The notes under the pieces: model-generated
The model's input: the letters and a program-made list of their open reading frames with translations, nothing else
What the model was told of the DNA's origin: nothing
Databases searched by the model: none
Shown: piece after piece, positions 1-11,400 of the stretch
Layout of the letters: each line of letters begins with the position of its first letter
Position numbering within the stretch: position 1 is the first letter of the stretch
Assembly (NCBI GenBank): GCA_021186555.1
Contig: JAJKFL010000010.1
Coordinates: 25,690,840 to 25,754,839, forward strand
Source of the DNA: Reticulitermes speratus
Lineage: Eukaryota; Arthropoda; Insecta; Blattodea; Rhinotermitidae
Direction: 5' to 3'
DNA length: 64,000 nucleotides
Program-made: the position numbers and the translations under genes

Positions 1-467
1 GCCACCCACGCCCTCCCTTCATATTTAAGATATATTTTCATATTATTGTCCATCTACGTCCAGATCTTCAATGTACTCGCTTTCCTTTTGTTTCCAAACA
101 AATGTTACATTCATGTCTCTCCTCCACCATTCGTGCCACATTGCAGTAAGCCGTCCCTTAAAGTTTTACCCCCAATACCCTCGATACAGTATTAGCCATC
201 GGCGCATTGTCTTTCCAAAGACACGCTGTTCCGCCTGTTGCTATCACCCCTCTGTTACATCTCTCAAGCTGTTCCGCCTGTTGCTATCACCCCCCTGTTA
301 CATATCTCAAGCTGCTGACGTTTGACAGTTAACATAGATGGCCTTTCGTGAAAACCGGCGCAGGGAATGCCGTACTTTTGTTGTGGGGGCAATTGAAATT
401 ACGTTTACACGTGTACTGTGACACGTGTGACATGTTGAAACTAAAGTACGCCTTGGTGAACTGAGCA
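1..467. other. Non-repetitive sequence upstream of first array
   Basis: No convincing coding potential on either strand. A segment of about 44 bp around CCTGTTGCTATCACCCC occurs twice in a row at about 225-310. This is probably intronic DNA of the receptor gene, since TM1-TM4 exons must lie further upstream. Confidence 0.5.
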
Positions 468-2180
468 CTGCGTCACGGTGTGCGCAGTTTGCAGGGCTGC
501 TTTGTGAAATGAAAGGAAGTTCTGTCAGAGGCACGTAACTGCGTCACGGTGTGCGCAGTTTGCAGTGCTGCTTTGTGAAATGAAAGGAAGTTCTGTCAGA
601 GGCACGTAACTGCGTCACGGTGTGCGCAGTTTGCAGGGCTGCTTTGTGAAATGAAAGGAAGTTCTGTCAGAGGCACGTAATTGCGTCACGGTGTGCGCAG
701 TTTGCAGTGCTGCTTTGTGAAATGAAAGAAAGTTCTGTCAGAGGCACTAACTGCGTCACGGTGTGCGCAGTTTGCAGTGCTGCTTTGTGAAATGAAAGGA
801 AGTTCTGTCAGAGGCACGTAACTGCGTCACGGTGTGTGCGCAGTTTGCAGTGCTGCTTTGTGAAATGAAAGGAAGTTCTGTCAGAGGCACGTAACTGCGT
901 CACGGTGTGCGCAGTTTGCAGGGCTGCTTTGTGAAATGAAAGGAAGTTCTGTCAGAGGCACGTAACTGCGTCACGGTGTGCGCAGTTTGCAGGGCTGCTT
1001 TGTGAAATGAAAGAAAGTTCTGTCAGTGGCACGTAACTGCGTCACGGTGTGCGCAGTTTGCAGGGCTGCTTTGTGAAATGAAAGGAAGTTCTGTCAGAGG
1101 CACGTAACTGCGTCACGGTGTGCGCAGTTTGCAGGGCTGCTTTGTGAAATGAAAGGAAGTTCTGTCAGAGGCACGTAACTGCGTCACGGTGTGCGCAGTT
1201 TGCAGTGCTGCTTTGTGAAATGAAATGAAGTTCTGTCAGAGGCACGTAACTGCGTCACGGTGTGCGCAGTTTGCAGGGCTGCTTTATGAAATGAAAGGAA
1301 GTTCTGTCAGAGGCACGTAACTGCGTCACGGTGTGCGCAGTTTGCAGGGCTGCTTTGTGAAATGAAAGGAAGTTCTGTCAGAGGCACGTAACTGCGTCAC
1401 GGTGTGCGCAGTTTGCAGGGCTGCTTTGTGAAATGAAAGGAAGTTCTGTCAGAGGCACGTAACTGCGTCACGGGTTGTGCGCAGTTTGCAGTGCTGCTTT
1501 GTGAAATGAAAGGAAGTTCTGTCAGAGGCACGTAACTGCGTCACGGTGTGCGCAGTTTGCAGGGCTGCTTTGTGAAATGAAAGGAAGTTCTGTCAGTGGC
1601 ACGTAACTGCGTCACGGTGTGCGCAGTTTGCAGGGCTGCTTTGTGAAATGAAAGGAAGTTCTGTCAGAGGCATGTAACTGCGTCACGGTGTGCGCAGTTT
1701 GCAGGGCTGCTTTGTGAAATGAAAGGAAGTTCTGTCAGAGGCACGTAACTGCGTCACGGTGTGCGCAGTTTGCAGGGCTGCTTTGTGAAATGAAAGGAAG
1801 TTCTGTCAGAGGCACGTAACTGCGTCACGGTGTGTGCGCAGTTTGCAGGGCTGCTTTGTGAAATGAAAGGAAGTTCTGTCAGAGGCACGTAACTGCGTCA
1901 CGGTGTGCGCAGTTTGCAGGGCTGCGTTGTGAAATGAAAGAAAGTTCTGTCAGTGGCACGTAACTGCGTCACGGTGTGCGCAGTTTGCAGGGCTGCTTTG
2001 TGAAATGAAAGGAAGTTCTGTCAGAGGCACGTAACTGCCTCACGGTGTGCGCAGTTTGCAGGGCTGCTTTGTGAAATGAAAGGAAGTTCTGTCAGAGGCA
2101 CGTAACTGCGTCACGGTGTGCGCAGTTTGCAGGGCTGCTTTGTGAAATGAAAGGAAGTTCTGTCAGAGGCACGTAACTGC
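468..2180. repeat. Tandem array, 71-bp unit, about 24 copies
   Basis: CGTCACGGTGTGCGCAGTTT recurs every 71 bp (471, 542, 613 and so on). Copies differ mainly at one site (GCAGGGCTGC or GCAGTGCTGC) and by a few short indels, which points to recent homogenisation. The array ends at 2180 and is followed after about 40 bp by an unrelated 45-bp array. Confidence 0.95.
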
Positions 2181-2223
2181 GAACTGTGCGCGGTTTTGTA
2201 TGTAGATTTGGGGGTCTGACCTG

Positions 2224-3014
2224 CGCGGCAGTTTGAACACTGCTGACTGCAATTAGAGTTGTTGATAGCGCAGCAGTTTGAACACTGCTGACTGCATTTA
2301 GAGTTGCTGATAGCGCGGCAGTTTGAACACTGCTGACTGCAATTAGAGTTGTTGATAGCGCGGCAGTTTGAACACTGCTGACTGCATTTAGAGTTGCTGA
2401 TAGCGCGGCAGTTTGAACACTGCTGACTGCAATTAGAGTTGCTGATAGCGCGGCAGTTTGAACACTGCTGACTGCATTTAGAGCTGCTGATAGCGCGACA
2501 GTTTGAACACTGCTGACTGCATTTAGAGTTGCTGATAGCGCGACAGTTTGAACACTGCTGACTGCATTTAGAGTTGCTGATAGCGCGGCAGTTTAAACAC
2601 TGCTGACTACATTTAGAGCTGCTGATAGCGCGGCAGTTTAAACACTGCTGACTGCATTTAGAGTTGCTGATAGCGCGGCAGTTAAACACTACTGACTGCA
2701 TTTAGAGCTGCTGATAGCGCGGCAGTTTAAACACTGCTGACTGCATTTAGAGTTGCTGATAGCGCGGCAGTTTAAACACTGCTGACTGCATTTAGAGCTG
2801 CTGATGGCGCGTCAGTTTAAACACTGCTGACTACGTTTAGAGTTGCTGATAGCGCGGCAGTTTAAACAATGCTGACTGCATTTAGAGCTGCTGATAGCGC
2901 GGCAGTTTAAACACTGCTGACTGCATTTAGAGTTGCTGATAGCGCGGCAGTTTAAACACTGCTGACTGCATTTAGAGTTGCTGATAGCGCGGCAGTTTAA
3001 ACACTGCTGACTGC
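2224..3014. repeat. Tandem array, 45-bp unit, about 17 copies
   Basis: The unit carries CACTGCTGACTGC followed by TTAGAGTTGCTGATAGCG. The first half of the array has CAGTTTGAACAC and the second half CAGTTTAAACAC, so a variant containing the 8-bp palindrome GTTTAAAC has spread through one half. Because 45 is a multiple of 3, the minus strand is open for 196 codons with a 15-residue repeat. I treat this as non-coding. Confidence 0.95.
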
Positions 3015-3332
3015 TTTAAAAATAAACACCAACAAAATGCACAACTTTCAAGGCGCAGACCAGCTCCTTATATCATGAAACTATCCAACGCGTTTCGGCT
3101 CTTTGCGAGCCATCATCAGGGATCCTTTCTTTTATAAAAGTGCATCACAAATGCAGCATCTGTTTGATTATTTAAAAATATGCACTATCTGGAGTATGAG
3201 TTAAAAACACACGAGTCATAAACAAAGTTAAAAAGATGATTTGTTAAATAACTTATTAAAAACACTGTTCACTATGTCTATTTTGTAAAGGATGTTCGCA
3301 CTTCTAAAGGTTTCATGAGATCGCGCACTACA
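3015..3332. other. Spacer carrying a hammerhead-like dispersed-repeat end
   Basis: AT-rich non-repetitive DNA. The segment at 3083-3123 contains a hammerhead-like core on the minus strand (separate entry). The remainder shows nothing I can assign. Confidence 0.5.
3083..3123 (-). ncRNA. Candidate small hammerhead ribozyme
   Basis: Read 5'->3' on the minus strand: an AUCC strand (3123-3120); core CUGAUGA (3119-3113); one extra U (3112); a 5-bp stem II, GGCUC/GAGCC, with a GCAAA loop (3111-3097); core GAAA (3096-3093), whose last A starts the 6-nt palindrome ACGCGU (3093-3088); U17 (3087); then GGAU (3086-3083), which pairs with the opening AUCC as stem I. Predicted cleavage lies between 3087 and 3086. 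Stem III could form only between two molecules through ACGCGU, as in the small dimer-acting hammerheads known from Penelope-like retroelements. The unpaired extra U between A9 and stem II is non-canonical. This is structural inference without an activity test. Confidence 0.55.
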
Positions 3333-3385
3333 CTGTACTGTTTGCGATGGATTTTTGCTAAAAAAATCCATCGCAAACAGTACAG
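3333..3385. repeat. Perfect 24-bp inverted repeat with 5-nt loop
   Basis: The left arm 3333-3356 starts CTGTACTGTTTGCGATGG. The right arm 3362-3385 is its exact reverse complement, with loop GCTAA between them. The end of the right arm (CAGTACAG) runs directly into the 23-bp array, whose unit contains CAGTACA. Confidence 0.95.
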
Positions 3386-4258
3386 TCTACAGCAGTACAG
3401 CTGGTCAGTCTACAGCAGTACATCTGGTCAGTCTACAGCAGTACAACTGTTCAGTCTACAGCAGTACAACTGTTCAGTCTACAGTAGTACAGCTGGTCTG
3501 TCTACAGCAGTACAACTTTTCAGTCTACAGCAGTACAACTGGTCAGTCTGCAGCAGTACAACTGGTCAGTCTACAGCAGTACAACTGGTCAGTCTACAGC
3601 AGTACAACTGTTCAGTCTACAGCAGTACAACTCTCCAGTCTACAGCAGTACAACTGGTCAGTCTACAGCAGTACAACTGGTCAGTCTACAGCAGTACAGC
3701 TGGTCTGTCTACAGCAGTACAACTTTTCAGTCTACAGCAGTACAACTGGTCAGTCTACTGCAGTACAACTGGTCAGTCTACAGCAGTAAAACTGTTAAGT
3801 CTACAGCAGTACAACTCTTCAGTCTACAGTAGTACAGCTGGTCAGTCTACAGTAGTACAACTGGTCAGTCTACAGTAGTACAACTGTTCAGTCTACAGCA
3901 GTACAACTCTCCAGTCTACAGCAGTACAACTGGTCAGTCTACAGCAGTACAACTGGTCAGTCTACAGCAGTACAGCTGGTCTGTCTACAGCAGTACAACT
4001 TTTCAGTCTACAGCAGTACAACTGGTCAGTCTACAGCAGTACAGCTGGTCTGTCTACAGCAGTACAACTTTTCAGTCTACAGCAGTACAACTGGTCAGTC
4101 TACAGCAGTACAACTGGTCAGTCTACAGCAGTAAAACTGTTCAGTCTACAGCAGTACAACTCTTCAGTCTACAGTAGTACAGCTGGTCAGTCTACAGTAG
4201 TACAACTGGTCAGTCTACAGTAGTACAGCTGGTCAGTCTACAGCAGTACAGCTGGTCA
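3382..4258. repeat. Tandem array, 23-bp unit, about 38 copies
   Basis: The unit core is CAGTCTACAGCAGTACAACT, with the following bases varying between GGT, GTT and CTC. A block of about a dozen units, including the variant with CTTTTCAGTC, is repeated, so a higher-order duplication is present. Confidence 0.95.
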
Positions 4259-5139
4259 ATAAATTTCATATTTATTGCCGTCACTCCGTTTCAATCTGGT
4301 CCACACGCTGACTCACTCTTTATTCAAGATGCAGATGAATGTTATCCTGTGAGCTGTACTTGTCATGTCCACCATGTGTGCTACATACACCGCCAAGCTC
4401 ACCATCCTGTGGTGTCTCCCTGCTCACCTCACCGCGCTCTAACAACAGCTGTTGTGTGACTGCGAACTGAATGGCGGGAAATTTAAAACTGTTCTTAATG
4501 CATGTAATGTTGGCACAGGTGGCTGAGGTTTGAAATTTGAATGTTTATTGAATGATTTGTTGGTTTATTATTGTTGTTGTTTGTTGTTGTTGCAACGATT
4601 ATGATTTTGCTGCACGAGACGTACGTGACGTTTCGTTGCTGTGTTTGTAGACTGAAAACTTAAGAAGAGAAATTCGCGAGGCAAGTGTTGCGTAGTCAGT
4701 GAGAAAGATAATGTGTGAAGAGGAAATGAGAGTTATTTAATGTAAAACGTGGCGTCTTACAGGCGTCTTACAGGCGTCGTGCAGACTTCTGCAACTTTCA
4801 TGAGCGTAATTAAATGTTGGTAGTTTGAAGGGACCGCAGCGAGGGTTGGGGGTGTGCACGGGGAGGAGCGTGTGCAAAGTGTACTGGGAGCAGCAGTCGG
4901 TGTCAAGTGGTGACCTTTTGTGTGCGCGGTGATGAATGGCGAGGCGCTAATGTGAGAGAGATGTTTAGCTCAGCGGTCCGCCTGTGACGTCTTCATTCGA
5001 CACAAGCAGCTGCTCCATTACATGCTATATTTAGCCACTTGCTGGTGCTTAACCCGACGTTTCGTCTGCTCTACGATCACACGGTTATTCTTGTAAATGC
5101 TGTTTGAAGAACTATTCTAATTATTTGTACGGACCCGGA
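4259..5139. other. Non-repetitive intergenic or intronic DNA
   Basis: It begins AATAAATTTCATATTTATTG. Short G/T-rich low complexity lies near 4560-4595 (TTGTTGTT). I see no exon with splice signals and no transposon coding remnant. Confidence 0.5.
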
Positions 5140-5436
5140 AGAGCTCAGTTGGTGTAGTGACTACGACACCGACGAATTGTTGTTTGGTTTCTGGGAAGGG
5201 CAAGAGATGAATCTCGTCCCCAAAATTTTCAGACCGGTCCTGTTGTTAGGTCACACACCTGTTCAGACGGTACGGGGGTCCTTGAACCGGGGTTAAGCGG
5301 CCGGAGTGTGAAATTGATCACTCACGTCCGTCTGGTGTCGAGTTTAAAAATCAGTAAAGCTATAACTCCATTTCCCATAGACCTTGATGGTGTGCAATGG
5401 GGCAAATTGACCTAAACCTTGACCCTTAACACTCTA
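5140..5436 (+). mobile_element. Degenerate tRNA-derived SINE (TTTACC-tail family)
   Basis: An A-box-like head (GAGCTCAGTTGGT) is followed by a body matching the SINE at 53940: a GGGCAAGAG segment, then GGGGTTAAGCGGCCGGAGTG and a CACTCACG segment. It ends in a CCTTGATGG...GACCTAAACCTTGACC tail like the TTTACC-type tails at 32020 and 52150. It is an old, diverged copy. Confidence 0.6.
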
Positions 5437-5610
5437 CACAGCAGTCAATGTTTTTGCGCAGGTAGTACTGTCCGTCCAAATAACAACAGCACGCTAGTGA
5501 CTGTGGACTTAGTAATAAGCACGAACACGAAGTTGCCAGGCGTTATTTGTGGGTCTGAGCGCACAGTTTTGTAGCGTTTACAAGAGTTATGCAGAGTTGT
5601 GGCTGGAAAG

Positions 5611-7530
5611 TGTCTTGCATAATGACAAAGTGTCTTGCATACTGACAAAGTGTCTTGCAAACTGACCAAGTGTCTTGTATATTGACAAAGTGTCTTGCAT
5701 ACTGACAAAATGTCTTGCATACTGACAAAGTGTCTTGCATATTGACAAAGTGTCTTGCATATTGACAAAATGTCTTGCATACTGACAAAGTGTCTTGCAT
5801 ACTGACAAAGTATCTTGCATACTGACAAAGTGTCTTGCATATTGACAAAGTGTCTTGCGTAATGACCAAGTTTCTTGCACACTGACAAAGTGTCTTGCAT
5901 ACTGAAAAGTGTCTTGCATACTGACAAAGTGTCATGCAAAATGACAAAGTGTCTTGCATACTCACAAAGTGTCTTGCATACTGACAAAGTGTCTTGCACA
6001 CTGACAAAGTGTCTTGCACACTGACAAAGTGACTTGCACACTGACAAAGTGTCTTGCATAATGACAAAGTGTCTTGCATACTGAAAAAGTGTCTTGCACA
6101 CTGACAAAGTGTCTTGCATATTGACAAAGTGTCTTGCAAATTGACAAAGTGTCTTGCATACTGACAAAGTGTCTTGCAAACTGACCAAGTGTCTTGCATA
6201 TTGACAAAGTGTCTTGCATACTGACAAAGTGTCTTGCATACTGACAAAGTGTCTTGCAAACTGACAAAGTGTCTTGCATACTGACAAAGTGTCTTGCAAA
6301 CTGACCAAGTGTCTTGCATATTGACAAAGTGTCTTGCATACTCACAAAGTGTCTTGCATACTGACAAAGTGTCTTGCACACTGACAAAGTTTGTTGCATA
6401 TTGACCAAGTGTCTTGCATATTGACCAAGTGTCTTGCATATTGACAAAGTGTCTTGCATACTAACAAAGTGTCTTGCATACTGACAAAGTGTCTTGCAAA
6501 CTGAAAAAGTGTCTTGCAAACTGACCAAGTGTCTTGCATATTGACAAAGTGTCTTGCATACTAACAAAGTGTCTTGCATACTGACAAAGTGTCTTGCAAA
6601 CTGAAAAAGTGTCTTGCAAACTGACCAAGTGTCTTGCATATTGACCAAGTGTCTTGCATATTGACAAAGTGTCTTGCATACTGACCAAGTGTCTTGCATA
6701 CTGACAAAGTGTCTTGCATACTGACAAAGTGTCTTGAAAACTGACAAAGTGTCTTGCAATCTGACAAAGTGTCTTGCAAACTGACAAAGTGTCTTGCATA
6801 CTGACAAAGTGTCTTGCATACTGACAAAGTGTCTTGCATACTGACAAAGTGTCTTGCAAACTGACAAAGTGTCTTGCAAATTGACAAATTGTCTTGCAAA
6901 CTGACAAAGTGTCTTGCATACTGACAAAGTGTTTTGCAAACTGACAAAGTGTCTTGCAAACTGACAAAGTGTCTTGCAAACTGACAAATTGTCTTGCAAA
7001 CTGACCAAGTGTCTTGCATATTGACAAAGTGTCTTGCAAACTGACAAAGTGTCTTGCAAACTGACCAAGTGTCTTGCATATTGACAAAGTGTCTTGCAAA
7101 CTGACAAAGTGTCTTGCAAACTGACCAAGTGTCTTGCATATTGACAAAGTGTGTTGCAAACTGACAAAGTGTCTTGCATACTGACAAAGTGTCTTGCAAA
7201 CTGACAAAGTGTCTTGCAAACTGAATAGTGTCTTGCAAACTGACAAAGTGTCTTGCAAACTGACCAAGTGTCTTGCATATTGACAAAGTGTCTTGCAAAC
7301 TGACAAAGTGTCTTGCAAACTGACCAAGTGTCTTGCATATTGACAAAGTGTCTTGCAAACTGACAAAGTGTCTTGCAAACTGACCAAGTGTCTTGCATAT
7401 TGACAAAGTGTGTTGCAAACTGACAAAGTGTCTTGCATACTGACAAAGTGTCTTGCAAACTGACAAAGTGTCTTGCAAACTGAATAGTGTCTTGCAAACT
7501 GACAAAGTGTCTTGCAAACTGACAAAGTGT
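5611..7530. repeat. Tandem array, 20-bp unit, about 96 copies
   Basis: The consensus is TGTCTTGCATACTGACAAAG. Position 10 alternates between T, A and C, and ACTGAC alternates with ATTGAC and ACTGACC. A 259-bp block bounded by the short variant TGAATAGTG (7222 and 7481) is duplicated at the right end. The unit has no stops in several minus-strand frames, giving long artefactual ORFs of up to 511 codons. Confidence 0.97.
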
Positions 7531-7647
7531 ACTTGTGTACTGCGCGGAACGTACTGAAACTTTATAAGTAATTAGTCTAATCTCAGTCTTTAGAGTGTTA
7601 AAGGTTTGGTATTACAATTTGGTTCACAGATTTATTTCTTCTCTTCA

Positions 7648-8213
7648 GTTTGTCCCAACTATCTCTGTTTCAGTCCCACATTTCTCGCAGTCCTCCTGTC
7701 CCAGCTATCTCTGTATCAGTCCCATATTTCTCGCAGTCCTCCTGTCCCAGTTATCTCTGTATCAGTCCCACATTTCTCGCAGTCCTCCTGTCCCAGCTAT
7801 CTCTGTATCAGTCCCATATTTCTCGCAGTCCTCCTGTCCCAGCTATCTCTGTATCAGTCCCACATTTCTCGCAGTCCTCCTGTCCCAGCTATCTCTGTTT
7901 CAGTCCCACATTTCTCGCAGTCCTCCTGTCCCAGCTATCTCTGTATCAGTCCCATATTTCTCGCAGTCCTCCTGTCCCAGTTATCTCTGTATCAGTCCCA
8001 CATTTCTCGCAGTCCTCCTGTCCCAGCTATCTCTGTATCAGTCCCATATTTCTCGCAGTCCTCCTGTCCCAGCTATCTCTGTATCAGTCCCACATTTCTC
8101 GCAGTCCTCCTGTCCCAGCTATCTCTGTGTCAGTCCCACATTTTTCGCAGTCCTTCTGTTCCAGCTATCTCTGTATCAGTCCCACATTTCTCGCAGTCCT
8201 CCTGTTCCAGTCC
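7648..8213. repeat. Tandem array, 46-bp pyrimidine-rich unit, about 12 copies, next to NPFR exon a
   Basis: CACATTTCTCGCAGTCCTCC recurs every 46 bp (7685, 7731 and so on). Each unit contains a pyrimidine tract ending in CAG, which resembles a 3' splice site. The array stops about 70 bp before the true acceptor at 8285. Confidence 0.93.
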
Positions 8214-8285
8214 GTCACCCAGACGCTCTCCGTTCACAACCAGCGACGTCACTTTCTGAACTGTTTGCGTCTGCGCCTGTTGCAG

Positions 8286-8426
8286 GTGGTGGAGGCCGTC
8301 ACGTTTCAACGCGTCGTGCTCTACGAAGCCTGCATCGAGAGGTGGCCGTCGCGGCGGGCGCGCCTCTTCTACGCCGTCTGTCTGTTGCTACTACAGTCCG
8401 TCATACCGGCGCTGGTCGTTGCGACG
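8286..8426 (+). CDS. NPFR: NPFR exon a: extracellular loop 2 and TM5
   Basis: 141 bp, phase 0 on both sides. The acceptor is CTGCGCCTGTTGCAG at 8271-8285 and the donor GTAGGT starts at 8427. The 47 codons begin VVEAVTFQ and include the loop-2 Cys (TGC at 8331-8333), the acidic-aromatic segment IERWPS and most of TM5 ([21 protein letters not shown]). The exon is preceded by a 46-bp tandem array that ends about 70 bp before the acceptor. The frame stays open upstream into that array, so the acceptor was chosen from the splice consensus and from where receptor-like sequence begins. Confidence 0.8.
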
Positions 8427-11400
8427 GTAGGTTGAAGTACTGGCAGCTGACGGCGTGCAGTCAGTTGAGTAAAAGTGTGCTAAAAAGTGAAGGGAATTTG
8501 CTGTTATTCCTGAGATCTTTCCGTTGTCATTATGTTTCTGCTGTGTGCTGCTTGCTGCCGTCTGTGACCTCTGACCTCGGCTATCCACAGTTGTATCACG
8601 TGTACTGACGTGTACATATGCCCTTAAGCACGACACGTGTACTGACGTGTACATATGCCCTTAAGCACGACACGTGTACTGACGTGTACATATGCCCTTA
8701 AGCACGACACGTGTACTGACGTGTACATATGTCCTTAAGCACGACACGTGTACTGACGTGTACATATGCCCTTAAGCACGACACGTGTACTGACGTGTAC
8801 ATATGCCCTTAAGCACGACACGTGTACTGACGTGTACATATGCCCTTAAGCACCACACGAAGGCTTATAGAGGACAGTAGAAGTACATCTTCGCCCGTAC
8901 TTAGCCTCAGCAGTAGAAGTAACTGGGTAGTCAGCTTCACGCCCCGCCCGCTTTGCCCCCGGTACACATTGATTAGGACGGTGGGTTGGCCCAGAGCCGG
9001 TCTGCACGTTTTGGAGAAGAGGAAATTATCTGGCTTTTGGCGGCAATGGAACCGCGAACATTCCAGCGCTTAGCCCAGTCACGATACTGACTGAGCTACT
9101 CCACATGATATCATTATTGTAATGATGATAATGGGCTTCAAAGGACTGAACGATGAGGAACCGTCAGTGTTTCACTTCTCCACAGTTTTTTCAGGCGATC
9201 AGAAAAAGGAAAATGAGATAGGACTTGTAGCACGCATAAGAGATATGAAAGAGTTTACGAAATTTTGGTTGGAAATTCGAACTGGAAGAAACCACGTGGC
9301 AGGCTTAGTCTATCTGCTGTTTTCTGCAGCTCGCACCGTGACTCGTTTGGGGCTCATTCATTGTCCTACACTTTGGGCATTGAGGTTATTTCTTTGGGGA
9401 TAAAGCGACAGAAGCGTGAAGCTGACCACTCACCTCTGTCCTTACTTGACCCTGCTGTCAGCAGTGCTGCGCACAGACAGCACAAAGCTGCACACAGACA
9501 GCACAAAGCTGCACACAGACAGCACAAAGCTGCGCACAGACAGCACAAAGCTGCGCACAGACAGCACAAAGCTGCACACAGACAGCACAAAGCTGCGCAC
9601 AGACAGCACAAAGCTGCACACAAACAGCACAAAGCTGCACACAGACAGCACAAAGCTGCACACAGACAGCACAAAGCTGCGCACAGACAGCACAAAGCTG
9701 CACACAGACAGCACCAAGCTGCGCACAAGCAGCACAAAGATGCACACAGACAGCACAAAGCTGCGCACATACAGCACAAAGCTGCGCACAGACAGCACAA
9801 AGCTGCACACAGACAGCACAAAGCTGCACACAGACAGCACAAAGCTGCACACAGACAGCACAAAGCTGCACACAGACAGCACAAAGCTGCACACAGACAG
9901 CACAAAGCTGCGCACATACAGCACAAAGCTGCCACAGACAGCACAAAGCTGCGCACAGACAGCACCAAGCTGTGCACAGACAGCACAAAGCTGCGCACAG
10001 ACAGCACCAAGCTGTGCACAGACAGCACAAAGCTGCGCACAGACAGCACAAAGCTGCACACAGACAGCACAAAGCTGCGCACATACAGCACAAAGCTGCA
10101 CACAGACAGCACAAAGCTGCGCACAGACAGCACCAAAGCTGTGCACACAGACAGCACAAGCTGCGCACAGACAGCACCAAGCTGTGCACAGACAGCACAA
10201 AGCTGCACACAGACAGCACAAAGCTGCACACAGACAGCACAAAGCTGCGCACAGACAGCACAAAGCTGCACACAGACAGCACAAAGCTGCGCACAGACAG
10301 CACCAAGCTGTGCACAGACAGCACCAAAACTGCCACAGACAGCACAAGCTGCACAGACAGCACAAAGCTGCGCACAGACAGCACAAAGCTGCACACAGAC
10401 AGCACAAAGCTGCACACAGACAGCACAAAGCTGCGCACAGACAGCACAAAGCTGCACACAGACAGCACAAAGCTGCGCACATACAGCACAAAGCTGCACA
10501 CAGACAGCACAAAGCTGCGCACAGACAGCACAAAGCTGCACACAGACAGCACAAAGCTGCGCACATACAGCACAAAGCTGCACACAGACAGCACAAAGCT
10601 GCGCACAGACAGCACAAAGCTGCACACAGACAGCACAAAGCTGCGCACAGACAGCACAAAGCTGCACACAGACAGCACAAAGTGCGCACAGACAGCACAA
10701 AGCTGCGCACAGACAGCACAAAGCTGCACACAGACAGCACAAAGCTGCACACAGACAGCACAAAGCTGCACACAGACAGCACAAAGCTGCACACAGACAG
10801 CACAAAGCTGCACACAGACAGCACAAAGCTGCGACATACAGCACAAAGCTGCGCACAGACAGCCAAAGCTGCACACAGACAGCACAAAGCTGCGCACAAG
10901 ACAGCACAAAGCTGCACACAGACAGCACAAAGCTGCACACAGACAGCACAAAGCTGCGCACATACAGCACAAAGCTGCGCACAGACAGCACAAAGCTGCA
11001 CACAGACAGCACAAAGCTGCGCACAACAGCACAAAGCTGCACACAAGACAGCACAAAGCTGCACACAGACAGCACAAAGCTGCGCACAAACAGCACAAAG
11101 CTGCGCACAGACAGCACAAAGCTGCACACAGACAGCACAAAGCTGCGCACAGACAGCACAAAGCTGCACACAGACAGCACAAAGCTGCACACAGACAGCA
11201 CAAAGCTGCGCACAGACAGCACAAAGCTGCCACAGACAGCACAAAGCTGCACACAGACAGCACAAAGCTGCACACAGACAGCACAAAGCTGCACACAGAC
11301 AGCACAAAGCTGCGCACAAAGACAGCACAAAGCTGCGCACAGACAGCACAAAGCTGCACACAGACAGCACAAAGCTGCACACAGACAGCACAAAGCTGCA

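Noticed and set aside
5445-7525. Minus ORFs of up to 511 codons (CKTLCQYARHFVSMQDTL pattern)
   Set aside because: The 20-bp unit is stop-free in several overlapping minus frames. There is no start context, conserved flank or frame preference.
1-8285. Upstream NPFR exons (TM1-TM4, DRY motif)
   Set aside because: Examined in all frames; no LxxxD, DRY or TM2-like segment with splice signals was found. They must lie outside the window.
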